Shown: positions 1 to 13,174 of the stretch, piece by piece
How the letters are laid out: every line of letters starts with the position of its first letter
Numbering within the stretch: the stretch's first letter is position 1
Source: Cytauxzoon felis
Lineage: Eukaryota; Apicomplexa; Aconoidasida; Piroplasmida; Theileriidae
Direction of reading: 5' to 3'
DNA length: 49,014 nt
Assembly (NCBI GenBank): GCA_020283715.1
Contig: JAIQCW010000016.1
Span: forward strand, 1-49,014
The notes under the pieces: model-generated
The model's input: the letters and a program-made list of their open reading frames with translations, nothing else
Told to the model about the DNA's origin: nothing
Databases searched by the model: none
Translations under genes and position numbers: made by a program

Positions 1-40
1 ATCAGAGTTGGATTGGACCTCAGGTGGATTATCATCAGGT
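1..40. repeat. Edge of modular GC-rich cassette, apparently in P4-ATPase coding sequence
   Basis: Contains the ACCTCAGGTGG connector with the usual GATTGG flank. On the minus strand it continues the open frame of the P4-ATPase exon as NPPEVQ. The rest of the cassette is outside the window, so an exon boundary here cannot be excluded. Confidence 0.6.
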
Positions 41-2940
41 TCTAGTGGGAATGCGAGTACTGATGATGAGACTTTACGTGTATAATCGAATTCGACGAGT
101 GCGAGTATATAGATTCGATAGAATTTACCAAGTAGGAAAATATCGATTCTGCTGCTGCTACGATATAGTAATTTGAATCCTACAAATTTAGCAGCTTTAA
201 CAAAACATAATTCATCAGGACTATTACTTGCATATTCTAATTCTCCATTATTATTAATATCAGTAACAACAGAATTACTACAACATAAATGTATAAAAAA
301 TTCAACTAAATGATAATGTCTTGGATTATTTATATCATTTAAATCTTTAAATAATTCATCATCAACTAAATTAACATTACCAAATTTAGTATAATTTGGA
401 TTATATGGTTCATCTTCTAATATTATACCTTGTTTTTTATATACACTTCTAATTACATCTGTATAACCTTTACCATATGATTTACCAGCTACAGCTAATT
501 TTCTAAATTCCATATTATTACATGTTAATGTACCAGTTTTATCAGAAAATATATAATGTACTTGTCCTAATTCTTCATTTAATGTTGTTGTACGTGCTTT
601 AGCATACATATCTAATTCATCATAATACATTTCTATATCATTCTGTATAAAAAATCCTTGTAATAATCTTATTAAATTTATTGTTACTGTAGCACTTATT
701 GGTACAAATGTTGCCGATATTGCTGTCCATGAAAAAAATGATACAAAAAATATTACAACACCTGATGTATCTTTATTAAAATTTGGTAAATATGGTAAAC
801 CACTTAATGAATCATTCCAATATGTAGTTAAATTATACATTGCAGCACCAAAACATAATACAATCTGTACTAACCATACCAATAATGTCATTTTACCTGC
901 TTTCTTCTCTAAATTTGATATCTTATGTGGTGTTGATGCTATATTTCTATATATCTTTGTATCATGACCTGTATATATTACAAAACCAATCACCCATTTA
1001 GTATTCCTTAATATACAACCACGTAATAATAAATTCAATAATGTTAAATCATAATTCTTCAAATTATCTTTTAATAACATCTCATCTATATCCTCATTAC
1101 TATATCTACCATATACCTCATCTATATCAAAATCATACTTTAATACACCATCAAATCTCATCAAATTCTTATTAGGTGAATCACATGTACAACGACCATA
1201 CAAATACTTCACCTGATTTATCGCAACATCCATATTACGACTCAATCTCGATGATATCACTATTTAAATATATTATTATAAATAATTAATTATATGGTAC
1301 ACCATTCCACCTGAGGTCCAATCCTCCTCCTCATTCCACTCGCCGTGGTGGCTTCCTCCATTTACTTCCCCTTCCAGCTCCCGTAGATCGCTTCCAGGCA
1401 TTCCACTTGAGGTCCACAACAAGGTTTCGTTCCCCCGGATAGAAGTCATTCTTGAATTCTCAAGTCCTCATATGGATAATCGAGATCAAGGGGACCGAGG
1501 AAATTTCTTCGATATAATTGTCTACCCGGAAGAACGAAGATGGTCAACCCCTAAGAACAGGAATTCTACCCGGAGGAACAAAAGAGTTTAACCCTGAAGA
1601 ACAGACATTACATTCGCCACGATCTCTGGGAGTGGCTATACTCTTTAGAGATATGTAATTGGAAGAGCTGACGGCAGGACTGACCTCGAGTGGAGAGGCC
1701 TCCACGGCGAGTGGAAAGACATCAGGTGGAACGCCAAGAGGAAGAGTTGGATATTTACCTAGACCTAACGGTCGTCGGATGGACCTCGAGTGGAGATGAT
1801 ATATGGTAGGATTATAGATTAATAAACATACATGGTACGGACTCTTTTTTTTTGACGTTAGTTTCTCCATCTAGGCAAGATGTATCAACGAAGCAGACAC
1901 CGCCTTCTTCTGAAGAGCCTAGGATGATGATATCGGCTGGTACGATATCACCTGTTCTTAGTATAACGAATTCACCAACTTTTAAATCTTTCCAATATTT
2001 AATAATTAATTCATCAGAATCAATTGATGATTGACGAAAATTTTCAGCGTTTGATTTTTGCCACCATTTTTTATTCTTTTCATTTTGTTCTACACCACGT
2101 TGTTTTACTATATGAACTAATTTATTATTTACTTCATTATCCGCTAAATATCTCTGATAGTCTTCATATGCATCCCTCAATGCCGTACCCAATGTAACTA
2201 TCGCCAATGGTAATAATATTACAGGTATACCATGAGTCGATGATACCTATAAATAATTAATTAACTTGTAAAAATTTAAATCTCGAACATCCTCCACCTG
2301 AGGTCTTTCCACTCGCCGTGGTGCCTCTTCTATTTACTTCTCCCTTCGCTTCCCTGAGATCAGCTGCGGGTTCCACTTGAGGTTACATCCAACACAACCT
2401 TAGCACCATCTTCCATCATTCCCATGATGGATGATCCATCACTACCTTCACCACGTTCTTCCGAGTTGACATATTTTGTTCCTCCGGGTCAAATATCTTC
2501 GTTCTTAGGGGTATACATTATTCGTTCTTCCGGGTAGACATTATACCGAGGATGATCTACGGGAATCCGAGGGGAGGCAAATAGAAAAGCTCCATGCAAT
2601 GGAAAAGATGGACCTCAGGTGGAGTGGATTCATTATAAGTATAGATTAGGGTAAGTATAATGACTTACGGCGGGTATGATTTGTAGTACGGCAATGAAGA
2701 CGAAGTAGATGCATGATGGTACTCTTAATTGTTCGAATGAGTTTTTGAGTAGGAAATTATAGATGGTATATTTAGTAGTTTTAACACGATTAGAGCATGT
2801 GAATGTTTGTTTAGCATTGATATTACATGTTCTTATAACTTCTTCCCTAAATATAGACAATAATTAATAAGAGATATATATATGGTTACATACTTTCTAC
2901 CAAATAATAGATTATTAAAGTAGTTTAATATATTCAACAT
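1..2940 (-). CDS. P4-type ATPase (phospholipid flippase), C-terminal part outside window
   Basis: Probable aminophospholipid-translocating P4-ATPase of an internal or plasma membrane. Four exons on the minus strand: 2940-2894, 2846-2669, 2246-1832 and 1259-1 (continues off the edge). Phases join exactly. The first exon encodes MLNILNYFNNLLFGRK. Exon 2 gives the family signature CSNRVKTTKYT followed by TM1. Exon 3 carries the actuator-domain DGET motif (CLDGETN). Exon 4 has the P4-type PIS in TM4 (VPISATVTINLI) and the phosphorylation motif SDKTGTLT, with the catalytic Asp. Near the window edge the protein runs LVEFDYTRKVSSSVLAF, matching the P4 N-domain LEFNS.RK.MSV, and then enters a repeat cassette (NPPEVQSNS) that appears to be in frame. 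Introns 2 (2247-2668) and 3 (1260-1831) hold repeat cassettes; intron 1 (2847-2893) is only 47 nt. Family assignment is firm; the exact flippase subclass is not. Confidence 0.9.
1307..1794. repeat. Modular GC-rich cassette in P4-ATPase intron 3
   Basis: Connector-bounded cassette (CCACCTGAGGT to ACCTCGAGTGG). It contains the CCACTCGCCGTGG hairpin module, the CCGTAGATCGCTTCCAGG arm, several CCCGGAAGAAC modules (about 1430-1610), the CTCTTTAGAG module and the TAGACCTAACGGTCG module. The 9-bp direct repeat TATATGGTA lies just outside on both sides (1291-1299 and 1800-1808), as expected of a target-site duplication. Confidence 0.85.
2294..2623. repeat. Modular GC-rich cassette in P4-ATPase intron 2
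   Basis: Bounded by CCACCTGAGGT and ACCTCAGGTGG. It carries the CCACTCGCCGTGG module, a module with the palindrome GATGGATCATCCATC (about 2422-2436), and CCCGGAAGAAC-type modules (2475-2545). The GATGGATCATCCATC module recurs inside coding sequence of the Rav1/DmX-like gene near 45800. Confidence 0.85.
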
Positions 2941-4067
2941 AATGTGTTATAATAATAAACAATTTAAATTTATAATAATTTAAATTGTCTAATTCAATAT
3001 TATATTAATCATTACGATAGATATTTTTTTAAATACATTTTATGAATTATTAAATTCATACATTATATAAATACACATACATATAAATATAGTCCTTTAA
3101 TAAATAATATATTTCTAAAGTACAATTAACATGTATATATAGTTAATGATCAATAATTATTATATACTTGTATAACTACCACACATATCATATAAAATAT
3201 AATAATATCAAATTTACATATTATATGTTATAATAACTATATATATCATTTATATATTATTATAAATATATTAATATTAATGTGTTATATAATTTTTAGA
3301 ATCTAATATGATCAACGGTTAACTTCAATGACACCAATAATATGATCCTCCTTAAAACATTCATAATTATATATTAAATCATATATAAATTATATATTAT
3401 TAAATTTAATGTATATATTTATATATTTATCTTATATTAATCATATATTTGGATATAATGCATAAATGTGTAACAATGATTGTATATCGTTCTTACTCCT
3501 ATACTATCTAATCTAGTATACCAATGTATAATAATTTAAATATTACATGTACCCATAGTATTATATCATTAATTAATAAGTTATATATAAATAATTATGT
3601 AATCATTATTTAAGAGTCTAATGTAAGTAGAATTTTAAATAATTATAAAGCTTACAATAAAATAAATTATAATTTATTATAATTTACAATATATACATGA
3701 CAATAGAAGCTATGATATCTACAATGTGTCTTTAAACAATCATCAATCATATATCCTATATGATCATATATATATAAAGAATATATATTAAATAATTAAA
3801 TAAATATTATTCAATTAATATTATATAATAATTCAATTTTGAATGGAAAATAATAAATTTCATTTAATTTAATAAAGTATAACCCCATCCTTAATATCAA
3901 TTATAAATATGTTCAATATTATTGATTATATTAATAAATAATTGTATAAATAATAATTTTAACAGTTAATGTATATATTGTTAATTATAAATTTATGTAT
4001 AAGTTTGTTGTATATGGTAATGCATAATTTAGTATAATAATTATTACTTGTATTATTATTATTAGAA
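2941..4067. other. AT-rich divergent intergenic region
   Basis: About 1.1 kb between the divergently transcribed P4-ATPase and DDX3-like genes. It is almost pure A/T with no reading frame, no repeat cassette and no RNA gene that I recognise. It presumably contains both promoters. It is one of the few long gaps without a cassette. Confidence 0.6.
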
Positions 4068-6875
<2,808 letters not shown>

Positions 6876-6942
6876 ACACCTAAATCAGTAATCTAATATA
6901 ATACCATTATATATACATATCATAACTAATATAATGAACACT

Positions 6943-7475
6943 CCACCTGAGGTTACATTCCTGCCGTCTCCACTTGAGGTCTTCCCGCTAGGCGTGGTGC
7001 CTTCTCTACCTGAGGTTACATCCACCGTTGGTCTTGCAGTCAGCTCTTCTATTTATTTCCCCCTCCGCTTCCCGTAGATCAGCTTCGGGTAATACACTTG
7101 AGGTCTCCACTTGAGGTCCATCACTACCTTCTCATCGCCACGGTCTCCGGGAGTGGCTCTACTCTTTAGAGATAGGTAATTGGAAGAGGCCTCCACGGCT
7201 AGTGGAAGTGAGGTGGATTAGACCTCAAGTGGAAGCCTGTTCCTCCGGGTAGAATTCTTATACATAGGGGTTGTCATAGAAGAATTTTCTTCGGTCCCCT
7301 AGTTCTCAACTATCCAAATATATCACTTGAGAATAACATATAATATCAGCCCATATTAACTATTTCTACATAACCTCAAGTGGAACCTGGAAGCGATCTA
7401 CGGGAGCTGGAAGGGGAAGTAAATAGGGAAGCTCCACGCCTAGTGGAAAGAGAGTTGGATTGGACCTCGGGTGGA
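6943..7475. repeat. Modular GC-rich cassettes between convergent genes
   Basis: Fills the gap between the DDX3-like 3' end and the FAINT-like gene 7756-8244. At least two cassette units are joined. Visible modules: CCACTAGGCGTGG, CTCTTTAGAG, the CCACGGCTAGTGG arm, a CCCGGAGGAAC-type piece (7245-7310) and the GAAGCGATCTACGGGAGC arm, ending ACCTCGGGTGG. The remaining 7476-7755 is plain AT-rich sequence. Confidence 0.8.
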
Positions 7476-7755
7476 GTATACATCAACTGGATTTAGTATT
7501 TGAATATATATTTCTATAGATTTTAATTTATAAAAATTTATTTATACATAAATGTAATGTTAAATTTTGATATTAATTTAACATGCATGACTGGAACTGA
7601 TTGTTATTATTATGGTGCTGATCTGAGAATAAGTAATTGATTTTCTAATATATTAACATAAATTATCGGATTAACTATCAATAATTATAGATATCCGAAT
7701 TAAATAGACAAATATAAATTACAATGTCTCGAGTATATATAAAGAATTATTTATA

Positions 7756-8244
7756 TTAACTACTTACAAATTTTTCTACAATTTCTGTGATCAAAGGATC
7801 ATTTATATGTTCAACCAAACCAACAGATTGACTTTTCTTGGCTTGAGTCAGAACAACATCTATTAATTCATCCTTGGTGATAATAGCACATGAATTATTA
7901 ATTGGATCTAATTTTAAATAGATTTCAATGATATTATCCTCTGTTTTTTTAAGTCTAATAACACCCACTAATACAGCTTTATCTTCTGTAGCAAAACCAA
8001 GACAACTAGTAAGTGTACCTTCAACATCACCCTTTTCCCATAATACTTGACCTTGAAATTCAATTTTATTTATATCTGCTTCACCTTTTGGTGCGCCATG
8101 AATTATTTTTATATCATTCCATATATAATTTCCCACTTCATAATGCTCACTATCCTCTACATCCGGATCTAATGTTACCGGCTGAGCATAACATTTATTA
8201 ATTAAAATTGTAATCAATGAAATTATTACCAATTGAAGCTTCAT
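7756..8244 (-). CDS. Secreted protein with one FAINT-like domain
   Basis: 162 aa with an N-terminal signal peptide (MKLQLVIISLITILINKCYA) followed by one FAINT-like (DUF529-like) unit. Typical features are the repeating beta pattern and the VLWEKGDVEG stretch that parallels the family's IW.(S)KD motif. Such proteins are numerous in Theileria-type parasites and are exported or secreted; no enzymatic role is known. The frame ends EKFVSS*. The sequence GTAAGT sits at the VS codons, so a spliced C-terminal extension is possible, but I see no convincing acceptor. It is convergent with the helicase gene and divergent from the next FAINT-like gene. Confidence 0.75.
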   Translation of the reverse strand: MKLQLVIISLITILINKCYAQPVTLDPDVEDSEHYEVGNYIWNDIKIIHGAPKGEADINKIEFQGQVLWEKGDVEGTLTSCLGFATEDKAVLVGVIRLKKTEDNIIEIYLKLDPINNSCAIITKDELIDVVLTQAKKSQSVGLVEHINDPLITEIVEKFVSS

Positions 8245-8587
8245 CTGTAATATTAAAACTATTCCTAATATAAACTGTAAAGATTAATACATCTAATCAA
8301 TGGGGATCAATTATTCATAACTAGCCAATAATATATTCCTTACTATACACACTATAAGTTCATACACAGAATTATATAAATTGCCCAACAGCATTACCTA
8401 TATAAACCTCCATAATTATATCACCACATTTAATTCAACATTCATAAATAAACTCGTTCTCATCAATATTACTCTCCAACTATCACATTTAAGTATTAAA
8501 ATATTAAAGCATACACCACAGATATAATAATATAACTATCAAATATTTATTATACTAATGATCATTAATCTATCTTTATCTTACACT

Positions 8588-8950
8588 CCACCGTAGGTCT
8601 TGCCGTCAGCTCCTCCACTTGAGGTCTTTCCACTCGCCGTGGTGGCCTACTCTATTTACTTGTCCCTCCGCTTCCCTGAGATCAGCTACGGGTTCCACTT
8701 GAGGTCAATAATCACGGTCTTCCACTACTTCATTTTACCTCCAAAATTTGAAGGAATATCTTCATTTCTTGGGAAACTACTGAAGAATATGGAATGACGA
8801 TTGAATGAATTTCACATCTCAATACTTCATTGAAAAGGAATTTGGTGGTTTTATTTAATTTACTGATCCTCACTTCATTCCAATTTATTTTCATTGAGAT
8901 ATCTTACAAACATGAATTCCGTCACTTTATTCTCATCTCGACGAGATTAT
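8588..8950. repeat. Half cassette plus AT-rich core between FAINT-like genes
   Basis: Left-arm modules (CCACTCGCCGTGG, CCCTGAGATCAGCTACGGG, CCACTTGAGGT) run directly into a reversed AT-rich core (8729-8950) that ends with ATCTCGACGAGAT (8935-8947). No right arm follows, so the copy looks truncated. The flanks 8245-8587 and 8951-9160 are AT-rich and presumably carry the promoters of the two divergent FAINT-like genes. Confidence 0.8.
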
Positions 8951-9160
8951 AGATAGTAGTAACTATGCATATTGTAGATTTTACTGCAAAATTGATCTAT
9001 TGTTCCTTCATATCTTAAAATATGGATAATGTCATTTATTGATATAAAATTAAATGGATATATCTACCCCATTATTTATTATTATTTTTTGGATTTAAAA
9101 TCTCATGCATTTACGCATAAATAATATGGATAATCTGTAAAATATATAAAAAAATTGTAA

Positions 9161-10258
9161 ATGTTTCCAACTATGAGGTACATAATAATAATATTGTATA
9201 TTATTATAAAAAATTGTTACACCATATTACCGGATGAGGTATTAGATATAGATTCAGCACCAGAAAACTTTATAGATACTAAATATATTGAGGATGGTAT
9301 ATTATTTTTATCAATTAAACCACAAGCATATTCACGTATACGTCGTATAGTGGAGGGTAATGTAATTATATGGGAGAGTCCTGATGATAGAGTTTGTACT
9401 GATTTAATGTTGAATGAAGGTGTAAATGGCGTGAGATTATTGTATATAGAGGCATCAATGGGTTTTAATTCATCAGTATATTTACATTATGAACGTGTTA
9501 ATGGTTCATGGAATCATGTATCACAAAATAGATATCATATACAATTATTTTTAATGCTACAGCAACGCAAATTAGATATAAATACAGGATTTACAGTTGT
9601 AAATCCAATAAAATCTATAACGGAATTTGGTAATTCAACAACAGAATATTTAACATTTGCTAGTCATAGAATTGTTAAATTAACCGAAGGTGAACTTTTA
9701 ATATGGCAAGCAGCAGTTGGTGAATTATGTAAACGTGTTATTGTACATGATAGAAGGGGTGAACATAAATGTTTATATGTAGAACTTACAAATGATGATG
9801 GCACATCTGTTAAATTATTTGCTAAACTTGAAGCAAATTGGTTGGAAATATCAATGGATGAATACACAAAAATGAATCAATTGATGTCAGAAGAATATTC
9901 TTTGAATATACTTTCATTAGAACAACCAGATAAATTTCAGATCGTGGAACATCATTCACACGGATTATTAGCATTTATGTTCACGTCAGAACTTAATGTA
10001 CATACTACTGAAGTACTCGAAGGTAATAATATTATATGGCAAGATCCAGATGGTATTGATAAATGTACTATGGCAGTTGCACATTTAAAAGATAGTAAAC
10101 CAGTACTATTACATTTATACATCAAAACATCTGAACCAACAGATGGTAACATATACTACATCAAATTTGATGATGAAAATTGGATACAAGCCACAAAAGA
10201 AGAATTCTATAACAAACTAGAAGAATATGATCAAAAAGAAGATGAAAATACATCGTAA
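9161..10258 (+). CDS. Secreted protein with three FAINT-like domains
   Basis: 365 aa. A hydrophobic signal peptide follows the start (MRYIIIILYIIIKNCYT; an in-frame ATG at 9173 is an alternative start). Three FAINT-like units follow, roughly residues 30-140, 150-235 and 245-360. Each has the conserved core: a hydrophobic strand, then IIWESPDDRVC, LIWQAAVGELC or IIWQDPDGIDKC, then a strand rich in L/Y and a terminal W. The single Cys after each Trp is consistent across the units. Probably secreted into host cell or vacuole; function unknown. No introns. A repeat cassette begins about 40 bp past the stop. Confidence 0.8.
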   Translation: MFPTMRYIIIILYIIIKNCYTILPDEVLDIDSAPENFIDTKYIEDGILFLSIKPQAYSRIRRIVEGNVIIWESPDDRVCTDLMLNEGVNGVRLLYIEASMGFNSSVYLHYERVNGSWNHVSQNRYHIQLFLMLQQRKLDINTGFTVVNPIKSITEFGNSTTEYLTFASHRIVKLTEGELLIWQAAVGELCKRVIVHDRRGEHKCLYVELTNDDGTSVKLFAKLEANWLEISMDEYTKMNQLMSEEYSLNILSLEQPDKFQIVEHHSHGLLAFMFTSELNVHTTEVLEGNNIIWQDPDGIDKCTMAVAHLKDSKPVLLHLYIKTSEPTDGNIYYIKFDDENWIQATKEEFYNKLEEYDQKEDENTS

Positions 10259-10289
10259 CACAATGAAATTGAATGTAAATATAGACCTT

Positions 10290-10476
10290 AGGTCTTCCAC
10301 TCGCCGTGGAGGCCTCTTCCAATTACCTATCTCTAAAGAGTAGAGCCACTCCCGGAGATCGTGGCGAAGGTGAAGGTAGTCATTGGACCTCAAGTGGAAG
10401 ACCCGTAAGCGATCTATGGGAGCCGGAGGGGGAAGTAAATAGAAAAGCTGTCTGTAAGACGACCTCAGGTAGAACG
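10290..10476. repeat. Modular GC-rich cassette downstream of FAINT-like gene
   Basis: Contains CCACTCGCCGTGG, CTCTAAAGAG, ACCTCAAGTGG, a variant of the GTAAGCGATCTATGGGAGC arm and GCTGTCTGTAAGACGACCTC. The rest of the gap (10477-10859) is AT-rich; I see no other feature in it. Confidence 0.8.
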
Positions 10477-10859
10477 GAGAGTAGACAAGATTCAGATAGG
10501 AGGTAGTAAATAAAGACTCATTCACTATGTTTGTTCAATATGTTATGGATAGTTTGAGTGTAGTTTATGTATGTTGTTATACATTTTACTTCACCCCAGT
10601 ACAGTTGCATTCTACAATGAATTATAATATACTCGAAACTTAAAGTACTATATATAGATAACATAAATTATTTTAATAAACAAATTAAAGTATCTAACAA
10701 TGTAATCTAATATTTGTACATGATGCATTGATTATATGTTGTAATATTATACTGTTGAGGAAGGTTATAAAAAGTCTTGCTATTTATCGCACTTATTACT
10801 TGGAGGATCCTCATCTTCATTAATTGATTGGATAATTGAATTTTATCGTATTGTATAAG

Positions 10860-12384
10860 ATGGGTATCCTACCATTCTTCGTCACCACACCGCGTCAGTA
10901 TACAACTACTGCGATTGAAGGTGGAAGTACTAAAGAAATTCCGGATTCAAGTAGTCATACTGCTGAAGACAATGTAAATGATCAAGGTAAACTTGTTATG
11001 AGCAGCTTCCTTAATAGACAAGGGACATTGATTAGAACGTATGCCTCTAGAGTTAAGAATCCAAAGGGTCACATGATACTTGTCCATGGCATTCGTGGAC
11101 ATTTTAGATCTGATTTCTGCAAGTATAATGTTGAATGGTATACTGAAAATGTTGGAGAGTATCCAAATCCAGATGCTCTAGAAGTATTTGATAAAGAATC
11201 AAAGGATATATTCCCTGATTTGGAATCATTAAAGAAAGATGGAACAGTAAGTGAGGATCCACTACATGGCAAAAATACCTTTGATGTGACACCTAGATTC
11301 TTATATGAAGGAAGTTTTGTGCATGCATTGAATAAATTGGGATACTCGGCATATGGCCTGGACTTACAATCCCATGGATTATCTGGAAGTAGATATAAGC
11401 AAAGATGTTACTTTCAAAGCTTCGATGATGTTGTTTATGATGTTATACAATACGTCAGCATCATCAAAAGAGGTAAATTTGATGACCCTAGTGAAGTATG
11501 GGATGAACATTTGGTCTACAGTGATGACCGTCATGATAATCTCCCATATCATCTCGTTGGATTATCAATGGGTGGCACTATTGTAATTAAATCACAGGTA
11601 TTATTTAGCATGAATACCAAGGGGCATAGTAAATTCGTAGATGGTATAATAGCTATTAGCTCTGTTCTCTCTTTTGATTATTTACCCAAGTCCATCAGCA
11701 TGCTTGTATATTCGTTTCTATGGGTTTATTCAATTCTAGCACCGAAGTCTGGAATAATTTTTGAAAATATGGTCATACACGGAAATGTCATCGACTATTG
11801 TATACGTTACCATGTACGTTTAATCAAATAGTATAGCGATGATCATATGAGGTCTAATTCACCTCCTTTTCCTCGCCGTTCCACCTGAGGTCCAATCATA
11901 CTCTCTTCGTCTTGCAGACAGCTCTTCCAATTACCTATCTCTAAAGAGCAGAGCCACTCCCGGAGATCGTGGCGATAATCTAGTAGATTGTACCTCAGGT
12001 GTATCACTCATTACATTCATTCAACTTCATATTTCTTCTTCAGGACCCTATACATTATGTGAAAAAGATACCTTCGAGGATTATAAGATTGATGTATGAT
12101 GCGATTAAAGATTTAAAGAGGAACATGCATCAATACCCTAGAGATTTACCCACCCTATTCATACACTCCAAAGATGATCCAATGTGTAGCATCAAGGTTA
12201 GTTGACGATACTTGTATATCACACTTCCTTTCTCCAGGGTCCAAAATATTATATAAATACATTCTTTAAGGATAGCGATGTTGCTAAATTACACGAATTA
12301 GAGGGTAAGACTCATGTTATCACCAAACCATCACATGTTCAAACAATTACACCAATTTTAAAAGAATGGTTTGATACACTCTAA
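10860..12384 (+). CDS. Alpha/beta hydrolase, lysophospholipase / monoacylglycerol-lipase type
   Basis: Three exons: 10860-11813, 12044-12196 and 12238-12384, phase 0 at both joins. Probable serine esterase acting on lysophospholipids or monoacylglycerol, like the Plasmodium PST-A group. Visible are the oxyanion-region HGIRGH, a large insertion typical of parasite members (about residues 80-130), the nucleophile elbow GLSMGG, the acid in SKDDPMCS and the catalytic His in KPSHVQ. So a full Ser-Asp-His triad is present. The upstream TTG at 10836 is not a start; the ATG at 10860 gives MGILPFFVTTP. Intron 1 (230 nt) carries a short cassette; intron 2 is 41 nt. Confidence 0.88.
11866..12002. repeat. 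Short modular cassette in hydrolase intron 1
   Basis: CTCGCCGTTCCACCTGAGGT, the GTCTTGCAGACAGC module, CTCTAAAGAG and GAGATCGTGGC, ending ACCTCAGGTG. It lacks the second arm and is one of the smallest copies in an intron. Confidence 0.8.
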
Positions 12385-12510
12385 ATGTAGTTTTTATTTT
12401 ATAACTAATCACACATGGGAAAATACCCATATAAACACACGTATTATTTTAAATGACTCAATTGTTAACTGTATTTATTATATATTATGCATATTATTTC
12501 CTGTAGGCGT

Positions 12511-12621
12511 TTTACTTGAGGTCCAATCCTTGTCTCCACCTGAGGTCGTCTTGCAGACAGCTCTTCCAATTACTTCCCCCTTCGCTTCCCTGAGATCAGC
12601 TACAGGTATTCCACTTGAGGT
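12511..12621. repeat. Partial modular cassette
   Basis: ACTTGAGGTCCAATCC, CCACCTGAGGTCGTCTTGCAG, CCCTGAGATCAGCTACAGG and CCACTTGAGGT. This is a left half only. From 12622 to 12938 the gap is AT-rich without recognisable features. Confidence 0.75.
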
Positions 12622-12938
12622 TATATTCTTCATTCATCACATTAGCACCATAATTATGTGGCATGCCCCATATTTCAAATACATTATATCAATTTCATAT
12701 CCTTCCAGTAATTTATAATCTAAATCAATACAATTGAATGATGATGTAAAGTTGTATGATGTTATATAAGTATTAATATAAATGATTATTATAATATATA
12801 TAGTATATAACTACTAACATGAATTGATACTACTATAGTAACTATATAATACTTATAATAATACTAATTTAACTAACTTCAATAAAATTATTATAATATT
12901 ATACTAAGATTGTAAATGATATTAGATACAGAGTGAAT

Positions 12939-13018
12939 CCTGGAAGCGATCTACGGGAGCTGGAAGGGGAAGTAAATAGAGAAGCTCCATGCAATGGGGA
13001 AATAAACCTCGGGTTGAA
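12939..13018. repeat. Partial modular cassette (right arm)
   Basis: GAAGCGATCTACGGGAGC, GGGGAAGTAAATAGAGAAGC, CTCCATGCAATGG and a degenerate AACCTCGGGTTG connector. It lies downstream of the large FAINT-like gene. 13019-13174 is AT-rich. Confidence 0.7.
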
Positions 13019-13174
13019 CAGCGAACAGAAGGTGATATAGCGGTATAGTTTGAGATAATGAAGAATATAACAGTAAAATATATTTAATTTGATTTATTAA
13101 AATTAAATTAAAATGTGAGTGAGTTGGGGTTATCCCATTTTTACTTTACATTAGACAATTAAATATTATACATT

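Noticed and set aside
1544..1870. Apparent ORFs lying over cassettes (also 4253-4453, 10306-10506, 15297-15798, 22937-23246 plus strand, 38104-38349, 42976-43310, 47177-47470)
   Set aside because: They are made of cassette modules read in various frames or strands and lie in introns or spacers, or antisense to real genes. The open stretches come from the GC-rich modules, not from protein coding.
11069..11292. Minus-strand ORFs inside the hydrolase gene
   Set aside because: Shadows of the conserved plus-strand coding sequence.
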